Shown: in pieces, positions 20,840-31,310 of the stretch
Layout: each line of letters opens with the position of its first letter
Position numbering within the stretch: position 1 is the stretch's first letter
Assembly (NCBI RefSeq): GCF_040183065.1
Contig: NC_091125.1
Location: 130,525,121-130,589,120, forward strand
Direction of reading: 5' to 3'
Origin: Periplaneta americana
Lineage: Eukaryota > Arthropoda > Insecta > Blattodea > Blattidae
DNA: 64,000 bases
Program-made: the position numbers and the translations under genes
The notes under the pieces: generated by a model
Told to the model about the DNA's origin: nothing
Seen by the model: only the letters and a program-made list of their open reading frames with translations
The model's database searches: none

Positions 20840-23800
20840 TGTGGGTCCCTATCACCATGGCATGGCGCGTCCTCAGGTTGCGGATAGAGGAGACGGCCTC
20901 CAGATATGGAGGGTAGCTGCGAATATATTGAATAAGCAGTCGTGGACAGACGATAAGGGGTGGTCCTCCAGCTTGGGGGTTGGGCGAAGGGCTAACAACC
21001 CATCACCGTAAAAAACAGCTTGTTACGTATCCCTATAATAAGCCTCGGAATAGGACTGATTCTCTGGCACGACCACAGCAAAGGAATAAGGATTTGAGAT
21101 TTGGCACTTGGAATGTAACTAGTCTTTATAGAACAGGAGGGGTAACATTAGTAGCAAAAGAACTAGCTAGATATAGAATAGATTTCGTAGGAGTACAAGA
21201 GGTTAGGTTAAATGGGAATGGCATATCACAAATAGGAGATTACTTGTTGTATTATGGGGAAGGAAACAATAATCACCAATTAGGAACAGGATTCTTTGTT
21301 CATAAAAGAATAAAATCAGCAGTAAAAAAGGTCGAATTTATCAGTGACAGGTTATCGTATTTAGTACTTAAGGGTAGATGGTGCGACATCATAGTTATAA
21401 ATGCTCACGCCCCTACAGAAGAGAAAGACGACCATATAAAGAATAGCTTCTATGAGGAATTGGAACATACTTTTGATCAGTTCCCTAGATATCACATGAA
21501 AATTTTATTGGGGGATTTCAATGCTAAAGTAGGACGGGAGGATATTTTTAGGCCAACTATTGGAAAAGAGAGCCTACACGCAATTAGTAGTGACAATGGA
21601 GTTAGATTAGTCAACTTTGCCACATCGAAAAATTTAATTGTCAAAAGTACAACATTCCCCCATAAGGATATACATAAATATACTTGGACTTCTCCAGATG
21701 GATTGACACACAACCAAATAGATCACATCTTGATAGATAAACGGAGACATACTAGTATAGTAGATATTCGAACTTTCAGGGGTGCAGACTGTAATTCTGA
21801 CCATTATTTGGTGATTGGAGAATTAAGAGAAAGATTATCAGTAGCTAAGCGAGTAGAGCAACAAGTTAATATTACTAAATTCAATATTTTGAAATTAAAG
21901 GACGAGGAAACTAAGCAACATTATCAGGTCGAAATTTCAAATAGGTTTGCCGTATTAGCAAGTTCCGACGAAATTGACAAAGAGTTAGATGTTAATAGCA
22001 TGTGGGAAAATATCTGAGACAATATCAAAATTGCAGCTGAACAGAGCATAGGTTATTATGAAACTAAGAAAAAGAAACCATGGTTTGATGAAGATTGTTG
22101 CATGGTAGTAGAAAGAAGGAAACAGGCAAAATTGAAATTCTTACAGGATCCAGTTGAGGAGAAGAGAGATAATTATTTCAATGAAAGACGGGAAGCAAGT
22201 CGTACACTTAGGATTAAAAAGAGAGGTTATTTGAAGGAAAAACTGAATGAGGTAGAAACAAATAGTAAGAATAAAAACATTCGAGATTTATATAAGGGTA
22301 TAAAGGAATTTAAGAATGGATATCAGCCAAGGGTAAACGTGATCAAGGATGAGAATGGTGACTTGCTTGCAGACTCTCCATCAATCCTAAACAGATGGAA
22401 AAACTATTTTGCGCAACTACTAAATGTACATAGGCCAAATAGAAATGATCGGGACGAAATTGAAATACAAACTGCTGAGCCATTTATATCCGAACCCACG
22501 CTTTCAGAAGTCGAAATTGCGATAGAAAATCTGAAAAAGTACAAGCCTCCAGGTATCGATCAAATTCCAGCAGAATTAATACAAGAGGGTGGGAGTGCAT
22601 TATATAGCGAAATTTATAAACTTGTACTTGCTATTTGGGAAAAGGAAATTGTACCAGAACAATGGAAGGAGTCCATAATTGTACCTATTTTTAAAAAGGG
22701 GGACAAAACCAACTGTGGTAACTTTCGAGGAATATCACTTTTGTTGACGCCGTACAAAATTTTGTCCAATATTCTTTTGAGAAGATTAACTCCGTACGTA
22801 GATGAAATTATTGGGGATCATCAGTGTGGTTTTCAGCGTAATAGATAGACTATTGATCAGATTTTTTATATTCGACAGATAATGGAGAAAAAATGGGAGT
22901 ATAAGGGTACAGTACATCAGTTATTCATAGATTTCAAAAAGGCTTATGACTCGGTTAAGAGGGAAGTATTATATGATACTCTTATTGAATTTGGTATTCC
23001 CAAGAAACTAGTTCGATTAATTAAAATGTGTCTCAGTGAAACATACAGCAGAGTCCGTATAGGTCAGTTTCTATCTGATGCTTTTCCAATTCACTGCGGG
23101 CTAAAGCAGGGAGATGCACTATCACCTTTACTTTTTAACTTCGCTCTAGAATATGCCATTAGGAAAGTTCAGGATAACAGGCAGGGTTTGGAATTGAACG
23201 GGTTACATCAGCTTCTTGTCTATGCGGATGACGTGAATATGTTAGGAGAAAATACACAAACGATTAGGGAAAACACGGAAATTTTACTTGAAGCAAGTAG
23301 AGCGATCGGTTTGGAAGTAAATCCCGAAAAGACAAAGTATATGATTATGTCTCGTGACCAGAATATTGTACGAAATGGAAATATAAAAATTGGAGATTTA
23401 TCCTTCGAAGAGGTGGAAAAATTCAAATATCTTGGAGCAACAGTAACAAATATAAATGACACTCGGGAGGAAATTAAACGCAGAATAAATATGGGAAATG
23501 CGTGTTATTATTCGGTTGAGAAGCTCTTATCATCCAGTCTGCTGTCCAAAAATCTGAAAGTTAGAATTTATAAAACAGTTATATTACCGGTTCTTCTGTA
23601 TGGTTGTGAAACTTGGACTCTCACTCTGAGAGAGGAACATAGGTTCAGGGTGTTTGAGAATAAGGTGCTAAGGAAAATATTTGGGGCTAAGCTGGATGAA
23701 GTTACAAGAGAATGGAGAAAGTTACACAACACAGAACTGCACGCATTGTATTCTTCACCTGACATAATTAGGAACATAAAATCGAGACGTTTGAGATGGG

Positions 23801-24050
23801 CAGGGCATGTAGCACATATGGGCGAATCCAGAAATGCATATAGAGTGTTAGTTGGGAGACCGGAGGGAAAAAGACCTTTAGGGAGGCCGAGACGTAGATG
23901 GGAGGATAATATTAAAATGGATTTGAGGGAGGTGGGGTATGATGATAGAGACTGGATTAATCTTGCACAGGATAGGGACCGCTGGCGGGCTTATGTGAGG
24001 GCGGCAATGAACCTTCGGATTCCTTAAAAGCCATTTGTAAGTAAGTAAGT
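20837..24050 (+). mobile_element. Near-complete RTE-like LINE
   Basis: It is about 3.2 kb with a 5' UTR of about 140 bases, one long reading frame and a short 3' UTR ending in GTAAGTAAGTAAGT in place of poly(A). The 5' start agrees with the 5' end of the internally deleted copy at 5007. The single endonuclease/reverse transcriptase frame and short-repeat tail fit the RTE clade. At least five other copies or fragments occur in this window. Confidence 0.92.
20980..24027 (+). pseudogene. RTE-like endonuclease/reverse transcriptase, two nonsense codons
   Basis: One frame of 1016 codons is interrupted only by TGA at 22015-22017 and TAG at 22846-22848. The N-terminal APE-type endonuclease shows TWNV (Asn45), QEVR (Glu74), LGDFNAKVG (Asp179, Asn181) and NSDH (Asp274, His275). 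The reverse transcriptase shows [24 protein letters not shown] and YADD at 23221-23232. The C-terminus has [12 protein letters not shown] and [10 protein letters not shown]. All catalytic residues are present; the first stop could be a CGA-to-TGA change. It makes the target nick and cDNA in TPRT retrotransposition (family knowledge). Confidence 0.92.
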
Positions 24051-24066
24051 ATATATATATATAATT

Positions 24067-24067
<1 letters not shown>

Positions 24068-24124
<57 letters not shown>
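24068..24124. repeat. (ATT)n microsatellite
   Basis: About 18 ATT units just 3' of the RTE-like element. Confidence 0.95.
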
Positions 24125-24125
<1 letters not shown>

Positions 24126-24322
24126 ACTATTTCTTACCAATGTTTATTATTGCCACACTAACATTACTTATCCAACTTTCATTATTTACTCTCATGTTGT
24201 TTTACGGTCTAGATATTAATGTAATAACTAAGTAAGCAATTGTATTCAATTAGAATTAGAGTCTGGCTGGGCGGAAGAGAAGGCCTACTGGCCTTAGCTC
24301 TGCCAGATTAAATAAATAAATT

Positions 24323-24398
24323 ATTATTATTAAATTATTATTATTATTATTATTATTACCGATATTATTATTGTTATTATTATTATTACCCGATATTA

Positions 24399-24476
<78 letters not shown>
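24323..24476. repeat. (ATT)n array with CCCGAT interruptions
   Basis: Long ATT runs broken by ACCCGATATT-like units, at the 3' end of the Jockey-like LINE. Translated frames here give poly-Ile and are meaningless. Confidence 0.9.
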
Positions 24477-24478
<2 letters not shown>

Positions 24479-24631
24479 CGATACCCATTTCAGCAAGTGC
24501 TGACGACCACTGTCTTAAAGGTTTCGAATGAAAAGGGAGGGATTTTGCATTCACATCGCTTTCCCATGCCTTATTTATCCACTTCTGTATAAGAATGAGC
24601 AGTTTATTTCTTACACTGTTTTTTTTTGCAG

Positions 24632-24758
24632 GAAGCTGCTTGGCAATTACAATGCTCTAACAGTTAGCTTTGTACCTGCCTTCTTCGCTGCTTATGTGGC
24701 GATCCTGTTGGAAAGGCCTTCGAGGAGAAGTATGTTAACACTCTATGTTACAAATGTG
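24632..24758 (+). CDS. TMEM135: TMEM135 exon 3
   Basis: Acceptor TTTGCAG|GAAG, donor AATGTG|GTAGGT. It completes Arg93 and encodes KLLGNYNALTVSFVPAFFAA and YVAILLERPSRRSMLTLYVT, matching the vertebrate block [20 protein letters not shown]. The PAFFAAYVAILL stretch is a probable membrane segment. Residues 94-135. Confidence 0.93.
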
Positions 24759-24844
24759 GTAGGTAATCGTGATTTTTAAAAGTGAAGTTATGTCAGAAAA
24801 GTTTGTGCAGCTGAAGAATTAATTCTGTGTTTTGATCCTCACAG

Positions 24845-24999
24845 GCTACAGAGACATTATTTCGCATGGCCGCTTGGAGGGGTCTCGTTCGACCAATTCC
24901 ACATGGCCAGGTGTTAATTTTTGCAACTTCCATGACAGCTTTACTGTACTTCTACAAAGGACGGAAAGCAAAACGTGATTCTATATATGGTCTCCTGAG
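24845..24999 (+). CDS. TMEM135: TMEM135 exon 4
   Basis: Only 86 bases after exon 3. Acceptor TCACAG|GCT, donor CTGAG|GTGAG. It begins ATETLFRMAAWRGLVRPIPH, near-identical to the vertebrate LATETLFRMGVARG, then GQVLIFATSMTALLYFYKGR, a membrane segment. Residues 136-186 plus part of Arg187. Confidence 0.95.
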
Positions 25000-25510
25000 G
25001 TGAGGTAAACTATTGCATACCATCCTTTATCAAATTTGGAAATAATGTGGAAGGATTCTTTATAAAAAGCATCTTGTTACACTTGGTTGGAAGTTTAATA
25101 CTGGCACCAAGAAGTTACAATGCTGCTTACATTTCGATATGATAGAACAAGAGAAGACACCATGGCACCAAAAAATTTGTATCACACTAATACAATACTT
25201 CTCTATTTCCTCTTATGTATTCCTGATTAGAAAATTATCTTCCTAATCAAATTTCTGGAGTCACTTCATCACTTACTTGATCTGCCAATATGTCTTTTTC
25301 GTTTTCTCATATGAACTGGTGAGAAAAGTATTCAAATGCTGTAAAAATTTATTTCTGAATTTTTATGAAAGTGTATGTTTCCAGCTCCATAATGCTTTTT
25401 ACATGCCATCTGCATACATAAATTTTTCGCGCTTATTCAAATTCAGTACCTGTGAGTCAATTAATCTGAGAATGATGGTATGGAATATAGTATTTTATAT
25501 ATTGCAGAGT

Positions 25511-25619
25511 AAATCTGTGCTTCAGTGGCTGGTCATGATAATATCTTTGAAAAATATTGGAGTGCAAGAGGTCAAATGACTTTATTGTCAAACGCCTGGC
25601 ATTAGAAAACAACAACAAC
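25511..25619 (+). mobile_element. 109-bp LINE tail with 14-bp target duplication
   Basis: ATATATTGCAGAGT at 25497-25510 and 25620-25633 flanks a copy of the last 109 bases of the LINE 3' end seen at 16781-16952, including LLSNAWH-stop and an AACAACAACA tail. It starts at AAATCTGTGCTTCAG, the same nucleotide at which the tail module of 39151-39843 begins. It lies in TMEM135 intron 4. Confidence 0.88.
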
Positions 25620-25631
25620 ATATATTGCAGA

Positions 25632-25815
25632 GTCCACACCTATGGAGTAACGGTTAGCGCATCTGGCCGTGAAACCAGGTGGCCCAGGTTCGAATCCCAG
25701 TTGGGGCAAGCTATCTGGTTAAAGTTTTTTCCGATGTTTTCCCTCAACCCAATATGAGCAAATGCTGGGTAACTTTCGGTGCTGGACCTTGGACTCATTT
25801 CTGGCATTCCATCGT
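25632..25815 (+). mobile_element. tRNA-derived SINE (family A), copy 1
   Basis: The head has GGAGTAACGGTTAGCGC (A box) and AGGTTCGAATCCCAGT (B box), then GTTTTTTCCGATGTTTTCCC and GCTGGGTAACTTTCGGTGCT. It is truncated at its 3' end. Two longer copies lie at 48357 and 51781. Confidence 0.88.
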
Positions 25816-25875
25816 AGACAATCGATTTCCACCACTTGTATTTTAGATTTAATTTCTGGCATCAATATTCGTTAT

Positions 25876-26279
25876 TATAGTCCCGTTGCTCTAATTTCCG
25901 GTAGCCAATCACATTGCTGGTCAGCTACATTTAAACGTGTGTGCCTTGTGATTCGCTGGTGCATTTCCTAAGGCTCGATAAATACTTAATATAATCGCCC
26001 GCCATTTTGGCTCTTTCGTTGGGTTCGCAGAAAGCACACGAGGACGTTATTTGCCGCTCAATTATTTGCTCAATTACAGTGCATTTGATTTATTATCGTA
26101 GGAGCTACGACATGATAATGTTTAATGGTGCAGCAAATAGATCCCTCGTCTGGTAGTTCGGCAACGAAAGAACAAAAATAGCGAACGATACTACCTACCT
26201 AGACTTTATAGGGCCTTCACTTCCTAAGACGTAAGCAAAGAGGAGGAGTCACGCCGGGAATAACAGCGTCGCGACTATA
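25876..26279 (+). mobile_element. TATAGTC-ended MITE, copy 1
   Basis: The ends are TATAGTCCCG and CGCGACTATA. A second, internal inverted pair, CGCCATTTTGGCTCTTTCG and the approximate complement near 26166-26196, gives a nested fold-back. No ORF. Copies at 32814 and 47635 share the same ends. It lies in TMEM135 intron 4. Confidence 0.85.
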
Positions 26280-26764
26280 GGTACACAATTTTTGCAAATT
26301 TTACTCGTAAACTACATTTCTAATAATCCTTCAATAGTCTTTTATGCATAAATTCTATATTATATGCATCTTGAGCAAGATGTAGCTGATCCTCGGCAAA
26401 GTTCTGTATGAGAAGATAACATTAATGGATATACCTATACCTCCAAAGTGTTCCCAATATTATTAAGGACAGTTAACATGTAAACATTAAATTATATGAA
26501 GGACAACCCCTTGGTTGTTTTATTATTATGCTGTTATTTGATTATGAGAGATGGTTATTCACGAAACTGGTTTTGTTTTAAACTCGGTGTGAGAGACTTC
26601 TTTGTGGCTCAGCAAATCAAAATGCATCAAATTTCACGAGACCAGCTTGTTACCCCTGAACTTTTCTAGTAGATAGATACAATATATACTATCATAAAAT
26701 GATAAGAGTTTTTCCATTTATTTTAAGCTAAAATTTCACAATCGTCTCCTTGGTTTTCATGCAG
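26280..26764. other. End of intron 4, nothing recognised
   Basis: AT-rich intronic sequence leading to the exon 5 acceptor; no repeat identified. Confidence 0.4.
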
Positions 26765-27020
26765 GTTTGTGGTTGGTCCATATGAAGAGAGAGGTTATGC
26801 TGAGAATAGAGAAGATTTGCCTTCCTTAGCCAGCCCCAGCCATGTGGAAAATTCAGAGAGAATCACACGGAGACCCCTTGAGAGAAAGACAAGGAGTGTG
26901 AAATACAATATAATAGTTGCCTTCTACAAGCTGTACCACAGTCTTGTAAAATCAGTTCAGGGTCTGAACAGACATCCGACATGTCCTCACCCATTCAGCT
27001 GTACATATTACGTCCTGCAT
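26765..27020 (+). CDS. TMEM135: TMEM135 exon 5
   Basis: Acceptor CATGCAG|GTTT, donor CTGCAT|GTAAGT. It encodes FVVGPYEERGYAE, then a hydrophilic, divergent loop with SPSHVENSERITRR, then NIIVAFYKLYHSLVKSVQG and HPTCPHPFSCTYY. The FVVGPEE-like start and the Cys-containing end match the vertebrate protein's FIVGKEE and CCKHYEDNCISY regions. It is the least conserved exon. Residues 188-272. Confidence 0.92.
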
Positions 27021-27400
27021 GTAAGTACACACGTGTAAATGGTACATTTAAGATGAAAATGGTGTTTGTGGAGTTTAGAATATGATGGGATTACATTTTT
27101 TAAAAACGCTAGTAAATGGAGAATGGAAATGGCCAGTCACAACCTTTGTGTGAAAGATGCAAGCAGGGTTTTGGAAAATATCATCCAAGTTGTACAAGAT
27201 GCAATGAGGTTATTAAGACATGGGAAATTAAGGTAGTACAAACTGAACGTATAACTCACAATTTTTGTCCAAAAGTCAAATGGGGCACATTATTTCTCCA
27301 GGCCAACATAGTTCTAATCAAATCTAAGTTTGACTCGAAATATTGGGTTGATGCAAAAGTTTGTTGCGTTTTTTTTTTATTTTTCACTGTGAGAAAAGTT
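27021..27400. other. Start of intron 5, with a short Cys/His-rich frame
   Basis: A + frame from 27116 reads CERCKQGFGKYHPSCTRC, a C-x2-C-x7-H-x2-C-x2-C pattern. No flanking domain or splice context was recognised and it may be chance. Near 27343-27370, TTGGGTTGATGCAAAAGTTT resembles a mariner terminal repeat. Confidence 0.3.
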
Positions 27401-27407
27401 TATATTG

Positions 27408-29032
27408 GAAATGAATAAAAGACAGAAATCAATCAGTAACATTTCAGTGTTGTTTGTTTTACTGTATATTTGAAATGAATAGAAGACAGAAATCAATCAG
27501 TAACATTTCAGTGTCGTTTGTTTTACTGTATATTTGAAATGAATAGAAGACAGAAATCAATCAGTAAAATTTCAGTGTCGTTTGTTTTACTGTATATTTG
27601 AAATGAATAGAAGACAGAAATCAATCAGTAACATTTCAGTGTCGTTTGTTTTACTGTATATTTGAAATGAATAGAAGACAGAAATCAATCAGTAACATTT
27701 CAGTGTCGTTTGTTTTACTGTATATTTGAAATGAATAGAAGACAGAAATCAATCAGTAAAATTTCAGTGTCGTTTGTTTTACTGTATATTTGAAATGAAT
27801 AGAAGACAGAAATCAATCAGTAACATTTCAGTGTCGTTTGTTTTACTGTATATTTGAAATGAATAGAAGACAGAAATCAATCAGTAAAATTTCAGTGTCG
27901 TTTGTTTTACTGTATATTTGAAATGAATAGAAGACAGAAATCAATCAGTAACATTTCAGTGTCGTTTGTTTTACTGTATATTTGAAATGAATAGAAGACA
28001 GAAATCAATCAGTAAAATTTCAGTGTCGTTTGTTTTACTGTATATTTGAAATGAATAGAAGACAGAAATCAATCAGTAACATTTCAATGTCGTTTGTGTT
28101 ACTGTAATTTGAAATGAATAAAAGACAGAAATCAATCAGTAACATTTCAATGTCATTTGTTTTACTGTAATTTGAAATTAATAAAATACAGAAATCAATC
28201 AGTAACATTTCAGTGTCGTTTGTTTTACTGTAATTTGAAATGAATAAAAGACTGAAATCAATCAGTAACATTTCAGTGTCATTTGTTTTACTGTAATTTG
28301 AAATTAATAAAATACAGAAATCAATCAGTAACATTTCAGTGTCGTTTGTTTTACTGTAATTTGAAATGAATAAAAGACTGAAATCAATCAGTAACATAAT
28401 GAATAAAAGACACAAATCAATCAGTAACATTTCAGTGTCGTTTGTTTTACTGTAATTTGAAATGAATAAAAGACTGAAATCAATCAGTAACATTTCAGTG
28501 TCATTTGTTTTACTGTAATTTGAAATTAATAAAATACAGAAATCAATCAGTAACATTTCAGTGTCGTTTGTTTTACTGTAATTTGAAATGAATAAAAGAC
28601 ACAAATCAATCAGTAACATTTCAGTGTCATTTGTTTTACTGTATATTTGAAATAAATAGAAGACAGAAATGAATCGGTAACATTTCAGTGTCGAGGCAGA
28701 AATCAATCAGTAACATTTCAGTGTCGTTTGTTTTACTGTATATTTGAAATGAATAGAAGACAGAAATCAATCAGTAACATTTCACTTTTGTTTGTTTTAC
28801 TGTAATTTGAAATGAATAGAAGACAGAAATGAATCGGTAACATTTCAGTGTCGAGACAGAAATCAATCAGTAACATTTCACGGTCGTTTGTTTTACTGTA
28901 TATTTGAAATGAATAGAAGACAGAAATCAATCAGTAATATTTCACTGTTGTTTGTTTTACTGTAATTTGAAATGAATAAAAGACAGAAATCAATCAGTAA
29001 CATTTCAGTGTCGTTTGTTTTACTGTATATTT
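27408..29032. repeat. Minisatellite, 63-64 bp unit, about 25 copies
   Basis: The unit contains GACAGAAATCAATCAGTAAC, then ATTTCAGTGTCGTTTGTTTT and ACTGTA(TA)TTTGAAATGAAT. The first third has period 64, most later units 63, and a few units are truncated. It lies in TMEM135 intron 5. Because 63 is divisible by three, long but meaningless frames stay open on the minus strand. Confidence 0.97.
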
Positions 29033-29164
29033 AGAGTAACAGCATTTACATAGGTTAAAAAAAAACTTCTTCTATGATTACACACTCATGCATACTAAAA
29101 TAAACTTTAACACTAAAGAAGAATTATTTATAGCAGAAAATGATAGAGATAACGTTCATAAGAG

Positions 29165-29188
29165 TTCTCTCTCTCTCTCTCTCTCTCT
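29165..29188. repeat. (CT)n microsatellite
   Basis: Twelve CT units. Confidence 0.9.
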
Positions 29189-29561
29189 AAACATGATTGC
29201 TGTATGATACATGGGTAAATCAATTAGGGCATTGTTGGCAATTTTAAATAATGGGTGTCTAATTCGTATAGGTTTATTCATTAATTAGCTTCCTTTTTTC
29301 CTCTTTCATGACAAATAATATGTGAAATTATACCGAATCCCGGAAGAATTAAAATACTGCACGCATGAAAACAAGTGAACATTTAGGAAAATATATTGAT
29401 TCTATATGCCACGCTATATCTTCACTGAATTCTCATGCCAGTCTCTCCTCAGGCAGAGATTATTTATCATATACCTATAAGCTTGTGCTGACCTGTCATG
29501 GCTAACACGGAAATATATGCAGGTAATTTTTGGTCATTTATTATCACTGCTTTTGTTTCAG

Positions 29562-29729
29562 GGAGCTGGGAAGATGTTTGCTCTAGGATATGGCCTTCAA
29601 GTGTGTCTACAGATTTTGATGCGAATGAAAAGATTGGTCCGCAAGCCAACCCTTCTCCCAAAGTTACTAATACATAAGAACGCATTCCGACTTGGAGGTT
29701 TCCTTGCTGGATTCTCTGGAATTTTTAGG
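29562..29729 (+). CDS. TMEM135: TMEM135 exon 6
   Basis: Acceptor GTTTCAG|GGAG, donor TTTAGG|GTATGT, phase 0 both sides. It encodes GAGKMFALGYGLQVCLQILM, then RLVRKPTLLPKLLIHKNAFR and LGGFLAGFSGIFR, aligning with the vertebrate IRMFSVGYLIQCCLRIP and NFQLGAFLGSFVSIYK blocks. Gly-rich hydrophobic segments fit the Tim17-like part of the family. Residues 273-328. Confidence 0.95.
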
Positions 29730-29989
29730 GTATGTTTATGAATCACATTTGTTTCACTGTGTACGGTAGAATGTATATATTATAGGCCTATTTATTTTAT
29801 TTCGTCATCCAACACTTCAAGTTTTAGTTTTCTTCCATTAGTTTCATTTTACCACTTTGTGGGTCTGTCTCTAATATCGTTATACATCTCTTCATCTCCA
29901 TGCTGGGGCCCCCTGGGATCTTTAAGATGCGAAAGAGAGAGTGGTGTGCAGAAAGCAACGGGAAGCTACTGCATTTATCTTTTCCAAGA

Positions 29990-30060
29990 AAAACTGCAAA
30001 CATCTGAACAGGAAGAGGGAAAGTAATTGGTTGGGTCACTGGCTAAGAAGAAACTGCCAA
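29990..30060 (+). mobile_element. Fragment of another RTE-type LINE C-terminus
   Basis: The + strand reads RKRESNWLGHWLRRNC, resembling the NWIGHWLRR stretch of LINE C-termini; a related, longer piece lies at 56650-56880. Intron 6. Confidence 0.5.
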
Positions 30061-30826
30061 ATTTTGTCATTAATTTTTTTTAGTGATTTCGGCATATTTT
30101 CCACCGTTTTTAATTTTATTCTGTCAATTATTGTTCCGCTATTTTTAAATTTAGACTTCATACTTTTAGACAATAACAATAATTCACTCAAACAAATAAC
30201 GTACACACTGTTATCATATCAGTTAATCTTCTAATTAATCAATCTTCATTATATCATGATCAACAAGAGATGCAATTGACATCAATTTAATACAAGATAA
30301 AATATATGAAATCCAAGATATGCTAAGATAACACAGTACAGGGTACAGAGTAAGATAAATATATAAACAGATACTGATGTAAATACTGAAAAACAATACA
30401 GGATATGATATATGTCTAATGCACTCAATTTACAAGTAATGCTAGGTATATAAAAGTATCAGCATTTGTATAATAGTAATATTAATAGGCATATCACTGT
30501 GAAAAAGACAGATGCTATAAATTCCATATTACTGGGAATCAGAGCTGTTCTCTTGTCAGACATTATATTAGAACATGATGAAAATGATCTCTCATCATCA
30601 AAACTTGAGGCTATTAATATGTTCAAGGCACGTGTCTTTCCTCTGCTACACTATTTGTATATTAGTATCTCTTTAGTTTTGTCAAAAATGTAAACTCCTT
30701 CAGACGAAAATTCCTTTTCTCATTCAAAAACTATTATTACATTGTTAATAATCTTTATGCACACATTAAGAGGATTTCGAAGTTTAAACCAGCTGCTAGC
30801 AACAACGTGCAGAACATAATTCAGAA

Positions 30827-31310
30827 GCATCATCATCATCATCATCATCATCCTAACAAGTATTAGGGCAAGTGGCCTGTTACGGTCTCAAACTAGAATT
30901 TTCAGTCCATCTCTTCTTTAGACGGCCTAGAGATCTTTTGCCATATGGATGGTAATGAAACAGTGCTTTTGGAATTCTGCATCGATTCATTCGTTCGAGA
31001 TGACCCTTCCTCTGAAGTTGATATTTGCTGATGAACTGTATAATAGGTTCTATTTGAAGTTCTTGCATTATGTCCTCATTTTTTTTATGATCCCAGCGAG
31101 TATATCCAGCTGTTGCTCTCATGAACCTCATCTCACTTGCTGTTATTCTACTGACTTCTTTATTCTTCACAGTCCACGCTTCACTACCATAGCTTAATAC
31201 TGGCTGTGCTAAGGTTTTATACAAGCCTATTCTTGTGTGTCTTTGTACTAGTGAAGGTTTCATGATTATATTAATGATCCCCATTTTTTCAGCAGTATCT
31301 ACTTCATCTA
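30827..31310 (-). mobile_element. 5'-truncated RTE-type LINE with (ATC)n tail
   Basis: On the minus strand a 134-codon frame reads GLYKTLAQPVLSYGSEAWTV, SEMRFMRATAGYTRWDHKKN and GKRSLGRLKKRW, the C-terminal region of an RTE-type reverse transcriptase distinct from the main family here. The 3' end carries a CATCATCATC repeat tail (30827-30852). It lies in TMEM135 intron 6. Confidence 0.88.

Larger units (their letters stand above)
20085..24330 (+). mobile_element. Jockey-like LINE 3' part, split by two RTE-like insertions
   Basis: The reverse transcriptase C-terminus at 20085-20520 continues as 3' UTR at 20766-20836 and again at about 24125-24320, ending GGCCTTAGCTCTGCC then AGATTAAATAAATAAATT and (ATT)n. 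A similar 3' UTR end is seen at 60180-60252. Removing 20528-20765 and 20837-24050 restores one continuous element. It lies in TMEM135 intron 2. Confidence 0.75.

Noticed and set aside
24371..24592. Poly-isoleucine ORF
   Set aside because: Translated (ATT)n microsatellite.
28035..28706. A 223-codon minus-strand frame of repeated MLLIDFCLLFISNYSKTND-type units
   Set aside because: It is the 63-bp minisatellite read in frame; the repeat length is divisible by three so no stop appears. No start context or composition supports coding.
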